A model generated the notes under the pieces. It worked only from the letters and a program-made list of their open reading frames with translations, was not told the DNA's origin and did not search any database. Positions 15,599-24,590 of a DNA stretch of 64,000 nucleotides are shown here, one piece after another. The stretch lies in assembly GCA_964651825.1 (NCBI GenBank), contig CAZYWK010000008.1, forward strand, positions 1-64,000. Direction: 5' to 3'. This stretch comes from Sva-07 sp964651825 (lineage in GTDB: Bacteria; Actinomycetota; Acidimicrobiia; Acidimicrobiales; Ilumatobacteraceae). Within the stretch, counting starts at the first letter, position 1. Each line of letters begins with the position of its first letter. The translations under genes were made by a program, and so were the position numbers.

Positions 15599-16360
15599 AT
15601 GGAGGTCACCTGGGTCGGTCACTCGACAGTGCTGATCGAGCACGACAGCTACCGCGCGATCACCGATCCGCTGCTGACACGTCGGGTGGCCCATCTGCGA
15701 CGCCGGCGGACACTGCCCGGCGCCGACGTGGCCGACGTGGACCTCGCGCTGCTCTCCCACGTGCACCTCGATCATCTCCACCTCCCCTCGATCCGCAAGT
15801 TGCGACCAGCGACGGCCCTCGTCGTCCCCCGCAACGCCGCTCCCCTCCTGCGCAAGGCCGGTTTCGACGACGTCACCGAGGTCGTGGAGGGCGACGTGCT
15901 GGAGGCGGGTCCGCTGCGCATCGAGGTCGTCCACGCCGAGCACAAGGCCGGTCGCGGGCCGCACACCCGGTTGACCGCCTCGCCGGTGGGCTTCATCGTC
16001 GACACCGACCCGACCGGCGGGCATGACGGGACGCGCGTCTACTTCCCGGGTGACACCGACCTGTTCGACGACATGGTCACCTTCGACGACGTCGACCTCG
16101 CGCTGCTGCCGATCTGGGGGTGGGGCTCGACCCTCGGCACCGGACACCTCGACCCCGAGCGCGCCGCCCGGGCCTCGGCGCTGATGCGGCCCGGCCTCGT
16201 GGTGCCCATCCACTGGGGCACCTACGCCCCCGAGGACGGCCGGCGCGCTCTGCCGAAGTGGTTCACCAACGCCCCGGAGCTCTTCGCCGAGGCGATGGCC
16301 GAATCCGGCCAGTCCGATCGTCTCCGCCTCGTCGATCCAGGCGCCACCATCACGCTGTAA
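15599..16360 (+). CDS. Metallo-beta-lactamase-fold hydrolase, UlaG/YtnP-like
   Basis: A 253-residue protein with the metal motif SHVHLDHLH (HxHxDH), the FPGDTDLFDD segment with the bridging Asp, and the C-terminal VPIHWGTYAP histidine. It begins with VTWVGHSTVLIEHD, typical of the UlaG-like branch (L-ascorbate-6-phosphate lactonase and NAPE-PLD relatives). It probably cleaves a lactone or a phosphodiester in a lipid. ATG 15599 lies 2 bp after the phosphodiesterase fusion stop, implying a shared transcript and perhaps successive steps on one substrate. The substrate cannot be assigned. Confidence 0.8.
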   Translation: MEVTWVGHSTVLIEHDSYRAITDPLLTRRVAHLRRRRTLPGADVADVDLALLSHVHLDHLHLPSIRKLRPATALVVPRNAAPLLRKAGFDDVTEVVEGDVLEAGPLRIEVVHAEHKAGRGPHTRLTASPVGFIVDTDPTGGHDGTRVYFPGDTDLFDDMVTFDDVDLALLPIWGWGSTLGTGHLDPERAARASALMRPGLVVPIHWGTYAPEDGRRALPKWFTNAPELFAEAMAESGQSDRLRLVDPGATITL

Positions 16361-16387
16361 TGATTGGCTCGACCCCGGTCGGCCTGG

Positions 16388-18271
16388 TCACCAGGTGTCG
16401 AGGTTGGGGCGACGGGGTGGGGCGGAGCGCCAGTCGATCGGCGGGGCGGCGGCGAGGAGTGTGCTGATCCAGCGGCGGCTGTCGGCGGGGTCGATCACAT
16501 CGTCGATCTCGAAGTGCGTCGCCACGCTGAGCGCCTTGCCGTGCTCGTACATCCGATCAACCATCTCGCGGAACAGCCGCTCGCGGGTCTCGTCGTCGGC
16601 TGCCGCCTCGAGCTCCTTGCGGTAGCCGAGACGGACCGCACCCTCGAGCCCCATCCCGCCGAACTCACCGGTCGGCCACGCGAGGCACGCCAACGGCGCC
16701 TTGGTCGACCCACCCATCATCGCCTGGGCACCGAGCCCGTACGCCTTGCGGGTCACGATCGACACCATCGGCACCGACACGTTGGCGCCGGTGACGAACA
16801 GCCGGCTGCAGTGCCGCACGAGCGCAGTTGCCTCGACGTCGGGGCCGACCATCATCCCCGGCGTGTCGACGAGGGAGACGATCGGCAGCCCGTACGCATC
16901 GCAGAGCTGCAGGAACCGGGCCGCCTTGTCGGCGCCGTCGGAGTCGATCGCCCCAGCCAGGTGCGTCGGATTGTTGGCCACGACACCGACCGGCCGCCCC
17001 TCGATGCGGGCGAGCGCGGTGATCATCCCGACACCGAAGCTGCTTCGCAACGTCAGCACGGAGCCAACGTCGAACAGCGCGTCGAGCACGCGATGCATGT
17101 CGTAGGCCCGGAGCCGGTCGACCGGCACGACATCGCGGATCGCCTGCTCAGGTGGCGCCTCCCACTCCGTGGTGGCGCCCTGGAAGTACGACAGGTACTG
17201 CTTGGCCGCGACGACGGCTTCGGCCTCGTCGGCCACGACGATGTCGACCACGCCGTTCGAACGCTGCACGTCGATCGGGCCGATCGCGGTCGGCTCGTAG
17301 ACGCCGAGGCCGCCACCCTCGATCATCGCCGGGCCGCCCATGCCGATGTTGGAATCCTCCGTGGCGATCACGACGTCACAACAGCCGAGGATCGCCGCGT
17401 TGCCGGCGAAGCAGTACCCGGCGTTGACACCGACCAGCGGAACCGTGCCCGACAGCTCGCCGAACCACCGGAAGGCCAGGCAGTCGAGGCCGCTCACGCC
17501 CAACCCGTCGGTGTCGCCCGGCCGGCCGCCACCCCCTTCGGTGAAGAATACGATCGGCAGCCGGAGCTGCTCGGCGAGCTCGAACAGCCGGTCCTTCTTG
17601 CGGTGGTTCTGGGTCCCCTGCGTCCCGGCGAGCACCGTGTAGTCGTACGACACGGCCACCACCTGGGTGGAGACGGCCGTCGGGCCGGCCGGCCCACCGA
17701 ACAGCCCGGCATTGACCGTGCCGACTCCCCCGACCAGACCGTCGGCCGGAGTGTTCTCGATCAGATCGTCCACCGACCGGCGGCGGCGCTGGGCGGCGAT
17801 CACCAACGGTCCGTACTCGACGAACGAGCCGGCGTCGACGAGATCGTCGAGGTTCTCGCGCGCGGTGCGTCGGCCACGTGCCCGGCGACGCTCGACCGCG
17901 GCGGGGCGCCGGGCGTCGGTGCCTCGTTCGTGGCGCTCGATCACCTCTGCCAGATCGGCGCGAGTCGCCGATGCCGAGCCAGGCGCCGACGAGTCAGGCG
18001 CAGACGGATCGACGGTCTGCGGCGTCGGTACGTCGGCATCCCGAGCCGTTGTGTCAGCAGTGATCGCCACGAGGCGGTCGCCCACGAGCACGGCCGTGCC
18101 GACCGTGACCGACACGTCCTGGATCTCGCCGGCTTGCGGGGCCGTCACCTCGTGGTGCATCTTCATCGACTCGATGAGCGCCAGCACGTCGCCCTTGCCG
18201 ACGATGCGGCCCGGCTCGACGAACACTCCCACGATCGTCCCCTGCAACTCCGACGCCACCGTGACTGTCAT
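16388..18271 (-). CDS. Biotinyl domain fused to acyl-CoA carboxylase carboxyltransferase
   Basis: A 627-residue protein. Residues 1-70 are a biotin/lipoyl attachment domain with ALIESMKMHHEV (Lys37 as the biotin site). After an Ala/Asp/Pro-rich linker (75-140), residues about 150-620 are an acyl-CoA carboxylase beta (carboxyltransferase) unit, with GGRPGDTDGLG, the oxyanion-forming VNAGYCFAGNAAILG region, and DTPGMMVGPDVE. The fusion lets the carrier deliver carboxyl groups to an acyl-CoA. No biotin carboxylase subunit is in the window, so it must be supplied elsewhere. A TAGACC hexamer 6 nt upstream suggests a leaderless start. Substrate (acetyl-, propionyl- or longer acyl-CoA) is not determinable here. 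Confidence 0.85.
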   Translation of the reverse strand: MTVTVASELQGTIVGVFVEPGRIVGKGDVLALIESMKMHHEVTAPQAGEIQDVSVTVGTAVLVGDRLVAITADTTARDADVPTPQTVDPSAPDSSAPGSASATRADLAEVIERHERGTDARRPAAVERRRARGRRTARENLDDLVDAGSFVEYGPLVIAAQRRRRSVDDLIENTPADGLVGGVGTVNAGLFGGPAGPTAVSTQVVAVSYDYTVLAGTQGTQNHRKKDRLFELAEQLRLPIVFFTEGGGGRPGDTDGLGVSGLDCLAFRWFGELSGTVPLVGVNAGYCFAGNAAILGCCDVVIATEDSNIGMGGPAMIEGGGLGVYEPTAIGPIDVQRSNGVVDIVVADEAEAVVAAKQYLSYFQGATTEWEAPPEQAIRDVVPVDRLRAYDMHRVLDALFDVGSVLTLRSSFGVGMITALARIEGRPVGVVANNPTHLAGAIDSDGADKAARFLQLCDAYGLPIVSLVDTPGMMVGPDVEATALVRHCSRLFVTGANVSVPMVSIVTRKAYGLGAQAMMGGSTKAPLACLAWPTGEFGGMGLEGAVRLGYRKELEAAADDETRERLFREMVDRMYEHGKALSVATHFEIDDVIDPADSRRWISTLLAAAPPIDWRSAPPRRPNLDTW

Positions 18272-18296
18272 GCCGAAGGTCTAGCCGACCCTCCGA

Positions 18297-19595
18297 TCAC
18301 TCACCCCGATCGGAACGACGCTGGAACGTCGTGATCGACTGCTCCCCCATCACCAACTCCGCGGCGACCGCGGCGAACAGCGCGGGCACGATGAACCCCG
18401 GCTGGCCCGTCGTCTCGGCGACGAACATGACCGCCGCGAGCGGCACGCGGTAGCCGGCGCCGAGGAACGCCGCCATCCCCAGCAGGACGTACAGCGTCGG
18501 GTCGGACGGGTTCACCACGTCGCCCACGGCGCGACCGACGACCGCTCCGCCGACGACGAGCGGGATGAACAGGCCGCCCACGCCACCGCCCGCCACGGTG
18601 GCCGCCGTCGCCACGCAGCGGATGGCGAAGATGGCGACCAGGAGCCAGATGGCGTTGTCCTGGGCCAGCCACGCGATCGTCGGGTAGCTGCCGAGCGTCA
18701 GGCTCTCCCCGGTCAGCAGACGAGTGACCACGAACAGCACGGTCAGGGTCGCCGCAGCCATCGGGAGCCGGAACGAGAGTGGGTGCAGCGCGACCGTCTT
18801 GGCCCATCGGAGCATCCACGAAAGGCCGCGGGCACCGACCGCGCAGGCGATCCCGATCAGCACCGCGCCCAGCAGATCGCGGTAGTCGAACGTGACCCGC
18901 CGGTCGGAATCGAAGACGAAGATCGGGCGCGTGCTGCTGAGGGCGGCGAAGACCAGGTAACCCGACGCGCTGGCCACGAGGGCGGGCAGCAGCATCCGGC
19001 GTGCCATCTGGTCGCGGAACGGGACTTCGAGCGCGAAGATCGCGCCGGTGGCCGGCGCCTTGAAGATCGCCGCGACACCTGCCGCCGCTCCGGCCACGAG
19101 CAGGGTCCGGTAGTCGGCGCCCTTGAACGCCGCCGGGAGGCGCTTCTGGATCATCGCTCCGAGCCCGGAGCCGCCGTACATCGACGGACCCTCCAGGCCC
19201 ATCGGCCCGCCGAAACCGAGCGTGACGATCGCCGCGGAGATGCGACCGACGAACGCTCGCGGACGCACGGGGTACTCGGCATCGTGGAAGGCCCGGAGGT
19301 ACTCGTCGGAGGTCGCGGACGACGCGCCCGCGCCGAGCGTGCGGAGCAGGATCGCGGCGAGCACGAGGCCGATACCAGGTGCGATCGCGCCGAACCAGAG
19401 TGGAGACTCGATGACGCGTTTGAGCATCACCTCGGTCACGACGTACTCGAAGAAGCGGACGAAGAGGCCGGTCAGCGCGCCCGTGATCGCGGCCAGCAGC
19501 ACCACTTCGCGGGAGCGGCGGACCAGATCGCGCAGCTCTTTGGTGCGGACATCGAAGCTGCCGGAGCGGATCCTCGCCACGCTCCGTTGCCACAC
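18297..19595 (-). CDS. ClC-type chloride channel or chloride/proton antiporter
   Basis: A 432-residue membrane protein of the ClC fold. GFGGPMGLEGPSMYGG near residue 130 contains the GxEGP gate with its external glutamate, AAIFKAPATGAIFALEVPFR follows as in the family, and GGGVGGLFIPLVVGGA matches the GxFxP chloride-binding motif. The first selectivity motif (GSGIP) is not visible; its place holds GAGASSATSDEYLR, so anion choice may differ. Charged ends are short and no CBS domains follow. GTG 19595 is 8 nt from a TAACAT hexamer on the minus strand. It is divergent from the epimerase that begins the polysaccharide locus. Confidence 0.9.
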   Translation of the reverse strand: MWQRSVARIRSGSFDVRTKELRDLVRRSREVVLLAAITGALTGLFVRFFEYVVTEVMLKRVIESPLWFGAIAPGIGLVLAAILLRTLGAGASSATSDEYLRAFHDAEYPVRPRAFVGRISAAIVTLGFGGPMGLEGPSMYGGSGLGAMIQKRLPAAFKGADYRTLLVAGAAAGVAAIFKAPATGAIFALEVPFRDQMARRMLLPALVASASGYLVFAALSSTRPIFVFDSDRRVTFDYRDLLGAVLIGIACAVGARGLSWMLRWAKTVALHPLSFRLPMAAATLTVLFVVTRLLTGESLTLGSYPTIAWLAQDNAIWLLVAIFAIRCVATAATVAGGGVGGLFIPLVVGGAVVGRAVGDVVNPSDPTLYVLLGMAAFLGAGYRVPLAAVMFVAETTGQPGFIVPALFAAVAAELVMGEQSITTFQRRSDRGE

Positions 19596-19603
19596 GGATG
19601 CTC

Positions 19604-19609
19604 ATGTTA
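19604..19609 (-). promoter_or_regulatory. Putative -10 element (TAACAT) for the ClC gene
   Basis: TAACAT on the minus strand ends 8 nt before GTG 19595, with no Shine-Dalgarno sequence. It lies only 6 bp from the epimerase -10 element on the plus strand. Confidence 0.45.
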
Positions 19610-19615
19610 GGTGGC

Positions 19616-19621
19616 TACCCT
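19616..19621 (+). promoter_or_regulatory. Putative -10 element (TACCCT) for the epimerase
   Basis: TACCCT ends 7 nt before GTG 19629. This argues for the second GTG, not the earlier in-frame GTG 19611, which would lie upstream of the element. Confidence 0.45.
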
Positions 19622-19628
19622 CGCTGCG

Positions 19629-20695
<1,067 letters not shown>

Positions 20696-20699
<4 letters not shown>

Positions 20700-21520
20700 C
20701 TCCCCCTCCCGGACCCGACCGCGGCGTCGATCGAGGCAAGGTCGACATCGTGGGCGTCGGCATCTCGGTCGTCGACTATGCCGGTGCGGTCGCACGGATC
20801 ATCGACGCCGCGAGTGATCGCCGCCCTCTGAAGGTCAGCGCGCTCGCCGTCCACGGCGTGATGACGGGAGTGGACGACCCCGAACACCTCACCCGGCTGA
20901 ACGCGTTCGACCTCGTCACCCCCGACGGCCAGCCCGTGCGCTGGGCGATGAACTGGCTGCACGGCACGGGTCTTCGCGACCGGGTGTACGGCCCCGACCT
21001 CACGCTGGCGGTGTGCCGGGCGGCAGCCGAGGCAGGCCTGTCGGTCTTCTTCTACGGGACCACCACCGAGACGCTCGACCTGCTCCGCCAGCGGATGCCG
21101 ACGCTCGTGCCCGGCATCGAGATCGCCGGCACGGCGCCGTCGACGTTCGGCCGGTCGACCGCCGAGGGGCTCGACGCGATCGCCGCCGTGGTCCGTGACA
21201 GCGGCGCGTCGATCTGCTTCGTCGGCCTCGGCTGCCCGCGCCAGGAGATCTTCGTCGCCGAGAACGCCGACCGGCTCGGGATGCCGGCGATCGCGGTGGG
21301 CGCGGCGTTCGACTTCCACGCCGGCCTGCAGCGCGAACCTCCGGCCTGGATGCAGCGCGCCGGCCTGCAGTGGTTCCATCGACTCGTGCGCAACCCCAAG
21401 CGCCTCTGGCGCCGGTACGTGATCCTCAACCCGCGCTACGCCTGGCGGGTGCTGCTCCAGCGGTTCGGGCGGTACGAGCCGCCTACCGGGCGCGAACCGT
21501 CCTTCGTCGGCTGGAGCTAA
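20696..21520 (+). CDS. WecB/TagA/CpsF-family glycosyltransferase (GT26)
   Basis: A 274-residue protein matching the WecB/TagA/CpsF family, which adds N-acetylmannosamine, its uronic acid or a related sugar to an undecaprenyl-linked acceptor. Visible family blocks are DLVTPDGQPVRWAMNWLHG (about 80-100), VYGPDLTLAVC, FYGTTTETLDLLRQRMP, and the signature VGLGCPRQEIFVAEN near 180. The basic C-terminus (FHRLVRNPKRLWRRY) probably binds the membrane. TTG 20696 overlaps the preceding TGA; GTG 20750 would remove the conserved KVDI strand, so TTG is preferred despite its rarity. It converges with the sugar-phosphate transferase by 4 bp. Confidence 0.85.
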
Positions 21521-22254
21521 CTCCCGGCGTTGTCGCCGAGCATCGCCTTGGGCGTGCGCAGGATGATCTCGAGGTCGGTTCGCAGCGACACGCGCTCGAC
21601 GTAAGCGAGGTCCCACTCGCCGTGCTCGTGCATCGGGCCGTCGCCGCGAGCGTTGATCTGCCACAGCCCCGTGAGGCCGGGCTTCACGACGTGCCGGCGT
21701 TCGAGCCCGACCGGGTAGGTGGCCACGACGGACTCCAGTTCGGGTCGCGGGCCGACGATGCTCATGTCGCCGCGCAGCACGTTGTAGATCTGCGGGAGCT
21801 CGTCGAGGCTGTACTTGCGCAGGAACCGGCCGACCCGGGTGTGCCGTGGATCTCGTTCCGACTTGTGGGTCTGGCGCCGGTCGACCTCGACGCGCTGCAC
21901 GCGGCCACGGCGGTCGGGGCGCATGGTGCGGAACTTGAACACCTCGAACACCTCGCCGTTGCGGCCGACACGGCGCTGACGGAACAGCACCGGCCGACCC
22001 ATGGTGACCGCGACGACCCCGGCGATCACGAGCATCGGAACCGAGGCCGCAACGGCCGCGATCGCGGCCACCGCACGGTCGACGGCCGGTTTGCCGAACC
22101 GGGCATACGGGCCCGTCGGCGGAACGACGGCCTCTGGGCGCAAGCGGACCACGACGGGAGATGTCGCCGGCACCCGGTCCCGAACGACGCTGATCCGCGC
22201 CGGCGCCTGGACGACGCCGGACGCGTCGAGTGCTGTTGCCTTGTCCGCTCGCAT
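21517..22254 (-). CDS. Undecaprenyl-phosphate sugar-phosphate transferase (initiating PGT)
   Basis: A 245-residue bacterial sugar transferase that would load the first sugar phosphate onto undecaprenyl phosphate at the membrane. One hydrophobic segment (about 58-85) precedes the catalytic domain with RQRRVGRNGEVFEVFKFRTM, LDELPQIYNVLRGDMSIVGP and KPGLTGLWQINARG, the family signatures. It lacks the four-helix and CoA-binding-like domains of long WbaP-type enzymes. ATG 22254 has GAGGGAG 5 nt upstream. It is transcribed away from the sulfotransferase across a 237-bp intergenic region. Confidence 0.9.
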   Translation of the reverse strand: MRADKATALDASGVVQAPARISVVRDRVPATSPVVVRLRPEAVVPPTGPYARFGKPAVDRAVAAIAAVAASVPMLVIAGVVAVTMGRPVLFRQRRVGRNGEVFEVFKFRTMRPDRRGRVQRVEVDRRQTHKSERDPRHTRVGRFLRKYSLDELPQIYNVLRGDMSIVGPRPELESVVATYPVGLERRHVVKPGLTGLWQINARGDGPMHEHGEWDLAYVERVSLRTDLEIILRTPKAMLGDNAGS

Positions 22255-22446
22255 GTTTCTCCCTCACGTCAAGATCGGGAGCGAGACACCACTCTTCGTG
22301 GTGAACCGCCCGCCGATTGCTTGTTTCGGGGCCGCCGCCACCGCCATCAAACTCGTTGTGTGCCTGGACATTCTCGCGCATCGGCGGGAATTTCGGCCTC
22401 GACTTGACCAAAGCTTGAGTTGCCACTCACCGTGACATCTCTGTGA

Positions 22447-22468
22447 GTGTCCCGGCACGCCGGGACAC
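22447..22468. promoter_or_regulatory. 22-bp palindrome upstream of the sulfotransferase
   Basis: GTGTCCCGG (22447-22455) and CCGGGACAC (22460-22468) surround CACG, with the outer C and G of the centre also able to pair. It covers the expected -35 region of the TACGCT -10 element at 22477, so it could be a repressor site for the sulfotransferase-GT4-kinase-like operon. Confidence 0.5.
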
Positions 22469-22476
22469 CGACTCGA

Positions 22477-22482
22477 TACGCT
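22477..22482 (+). promoter_or_regulatory. Putative -10 element (TACGCT), leaderless ATG at 22492
   Basis: TACGCT ends 9 nt before ATG 22492 and no ribosome-binding site is visible. Confidence 0.45.
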
Positions 22483-22491
22483 CACACCGGC

Positions 22492-23421
22492 ATGGATCGG
22501 TCGTTGGTGGTGGACGCGACGCGCACAGTTGGGCGCACGATCGTACGGGCAGCCGCCATGGCGACGGCCGATCTGCGACCCGAGCCGGAGCTCATCATCA
22601 TCGGAGTCAAGCGCGGCGGCACCACCTCGCTGTTCCGCGATCTCGAGCGCCATCCGGCGATGTGCCCCCTCGTTCCGTCCGCTCGACGGCTGCCGTTGCG
22701 CGAGAACATGAAGGGCGCCCACTACTTCGACAGCGATCTCGGCCACAGCGAGCGGTGGTACCGCAGCCACTTCCCCACCACGATCACCCGGCGTTGGCGG
22801 ACGCGCCGCGTCGGTGCTTCGTTCACCGCCGAGGCGAGCCCCTACTACCTCTTCCACCCGTTGGCCGCCGACCGCGCGGCGGCCGCACTCGAACGAACAC
22901 GATTCGCCGTGCTGTTGCGGGATCCGGTCGAACGCACCGTGTCGCACTGGGCCGAGCAGACCCGCAACGGCGTCGAGACACTCTCGCTGCCCGACGCGCT
23001 CGACGCCGAGGCGGGCCGGGTCGGCACCGACGCCCGCCGGCTCGCGGCCGGCTCCCTCGGGGAGAGCCACGCGCACGAACAGCAGTCGTACGCGTCGCAG
23101 AGCGAGTACGCCGCGTCGATCGAGCGCTGGATCGCCGCGGTCGGCAGAAGTCGGCTCGACGTGTACTTCGCCGAGGACTACTACCGCGAGCCCACGAGTG
23201 TGCTCGACCCGATCACCGCCTCGATCGGGCTCGAACCGCTGCCGCGCACCGGCGGCGCCACCCACCGCAACGCCGCGCCGCGTCCGAGCACGATCGACGC
23301 CGACGTCGAGGCCGCGCTGCGCGCACGGTTCGCTCCCGACGTCGAGCGCATCACCGAGCTCATCGGCCGGCGTCCGCCCTGGCCGCGGTTCGCTCCGGCC
23401 GCCGCGCCCACCGACGAATGA
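22492..23421 (+). CDS. Sulfotransferase-domain protein
   Basis: A 309-residue PAPS-dependent sulfotransferase of the heparan-sulfate/carbohydrate type. IIIGVKRGGTTSLFRDL (about 35-50) is the 5'-phosphosulfate loop with its catalytic Lys, and AVLLRDPVERTVSHW (about 142) is the 3'-phosphate-binding motif. In a polysaccharide locus it most likely sulfates the glycan or a lipid-linked repeat. No signal peptide or membrane helix is seen, so sulfation would be cytoplasmic. Its TGA overlaps the GT4 start (ATGA), and a third gene is coupled in the same way, defining a three-gene operon. Confidence 0.85.
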   Translation: MDRSLVVDATRTVGRTIVRAAAMATADLRPEPELIIIGVKRGGTTSLFRDLERHPAMCPLVPSARRLPLRENMKGAHYFDSDLGHSERWYRSHFPTTITRRWRTRRVGASFTAEASPYYLFHPLAADRAAAALERTRFAVLLRDPVERTVSHWAEQTRNGVETLSLPDALDAEAGRVGTDARRLAAGSLGESHAHEQQSYASQSEYAASIERWIAAVGRSRLDVYFAEDYYREPTSVLDPITASIGLEPLPRTGGATHRNAAPRPSTIDADVEAALRARFAPDVERITELIGRRPPWPRFAPAAAPTDE

Positions 23422-24590
23422 GGATCCTCCAGATCCACGCCGGCTACCGGTTCGCGGCGGGCGAAGACACGGTGGTGGCCAACGAGGCGGCGGCCTTGCG
23501 GCGTGGCGGTCATGCGGTCGACCAGTTCATCGTGCCCAACCCGACCGGCACCCGGGCATCGCTCACCGCGCTGGCGCGCAGTACCCACAACCCGTCGACC
23601 GGCCGAGCGGTCGCCGAGCTCATCCGCCAACGCCGGCCCGACGTCGTCCATGTCCACAACACGTGGTTCGCGGTGTCCCCATCGGTGATCGACGCGGCGC
23701 GGGCCGCCGGCGTGCCGATCGTGATGACGCTGCACAACTACCGGCTCGGCTGCCTCGGTACCGACCTGTTCCGCGACGGCGCGGTGTGCACGGCGTGCGT
23801 CGGACGGTCGCCCTGGAGCGGGGTCGTGCACGCCTGCTATCGCGGATCGCGTGCGCTGTCGGCCATCCAGGCGGTGGAAGTCGTGACGGCTCGTCGCCGC
23901 CGCACACTCACCGATGGTGTCACCACCTTCGTCGCCCCGTCACGGTTCATGGCCGACCGATTGATCGACATCGGAGTTCCCGCCGGTCGACTGATCGTGA
24001 AGCCGCACTTCACCGACGATCCCGGCCCTCGCCCGGGCCCGCCCTCACGATCCGGCGAGTTGCTCTACGTCGGCCGGCTCGCCCCCGGCAAGGGTGTGGA
24101 GACCATGCTCGCCGCGTGGGACGCTGCTCGATCATCCGACGGTGCCAGCCGCCACCTGTCGATCGTCGGTGACGGACCATCCGCCGACGCGCTGAAGGCG
24201 AGCGCGTCACAGGACGTCACGTTTCATGGCTGGCTCACCCGTGACGCGGTGACGTCGCGACTGCTCGACGCGAGGGCGTTGGTGTTCCCCTCGGAGTGGT
24301 ACGAACCGTTCGGCATGGTGCTCCTCGAAGCACTCAGCGCGGGCCTGCCGATCGTCACGACCAACGCCGCGGCCGCCGCCGCGATCTCCGGATCGCCGCC
24401 GTCGCTCGTCGTGCCGGCCGGGCGGACCGACCTGCTCGCCGCGGCAATGGGCTCATTGACCGACAGCGTGGTCGATCGCGCCGGCACCGACTCGCGCCAA
24501 CGGTTCGAGGACACGTTCAGCGAGCGAGCAGGGCTCGTCGCACTCGAGGGGCTGTACCGGACCGCCATCGATGCAGGGACGCCGGAATGA
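23418..24590 (+). CDS. Glycosyltransferase family 4
   Basis: A 390-residue GT-B glycosyltransferase. The N-terminal domain has MRILQIHAGYRFAAGEDTVV and DVVHVHNTWFAVSP; the C-terminal domain has ELLYVGRLAPGKGVETML and the nucleotide-binding VFPSEWYEPFGMVLLEALSA, with both glutamates of the EX7E motif. GT4 enzymes retain the donor's anomeric configuration. Between them is a four-cysteine segment (GCLGTDLFRDGAVCTACVG, then ACYRG), common in GT4 proteins that begin with this QIHAGY-type fold. It adds a sugar to the growing repeat unit on the cytoplasmic face. ATGA overlaps both neighbours suggest translational coupling. Confidence 0.9.
   Translation: MRILQIHAGYRFAAGEDTVVANEAAALRRGGHAVDQFIVPNPTGTRASLTALARSTHNPSTGRAVAELIRQRRPDVVHVHNTWFAVSPSVIDAARAAGVPIVMTLHNYRLGCLGTDLFRDGAVCTACVGRSPWSGVVHACYRGSRALSAIQAVEVVTARRRRTLTDGVTTFVAPSRFMADRLIDIGVPAGRLIVKPHFTDDPGPRPGPPSRSGELLYVGRLAPGKGVETMLAAWDAARSSDGASRHLSIVGDGPSADALKASASQDVTFHGWLTRDAVTSRLLDARALVFPSEWYEPFGMVLLEALSAGLPIVTTNAAAAAAISGSPPSLVVPAGRTDLLAAAMGSLTDSVVDRAGTDSRQRFEDTFSERAGLVALEGLYRTAIDAGTPE

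Larger units (their letters stand above)
22255..22491. promoter_or_regulatory. 237-bp divergent intergenic region with two inverted repeats
   Basis: It holds a hairpin CACCAC-tcttc-GTGGTG (22287-22303) in the leader of the sugar-phosphate transferase and a longer palindrome near the sulfotransferase (separate entry). No gene is apparent. Confidence 0.5.

Noticed and set aside
22287..22303. CACCAC hairpin before the sugar-phosphate transferase as a riboswitch
   Set aside because: A lone 6-bp stem does not resemble any known riboswitch fold, so it is noted only as part of the intergenic region.
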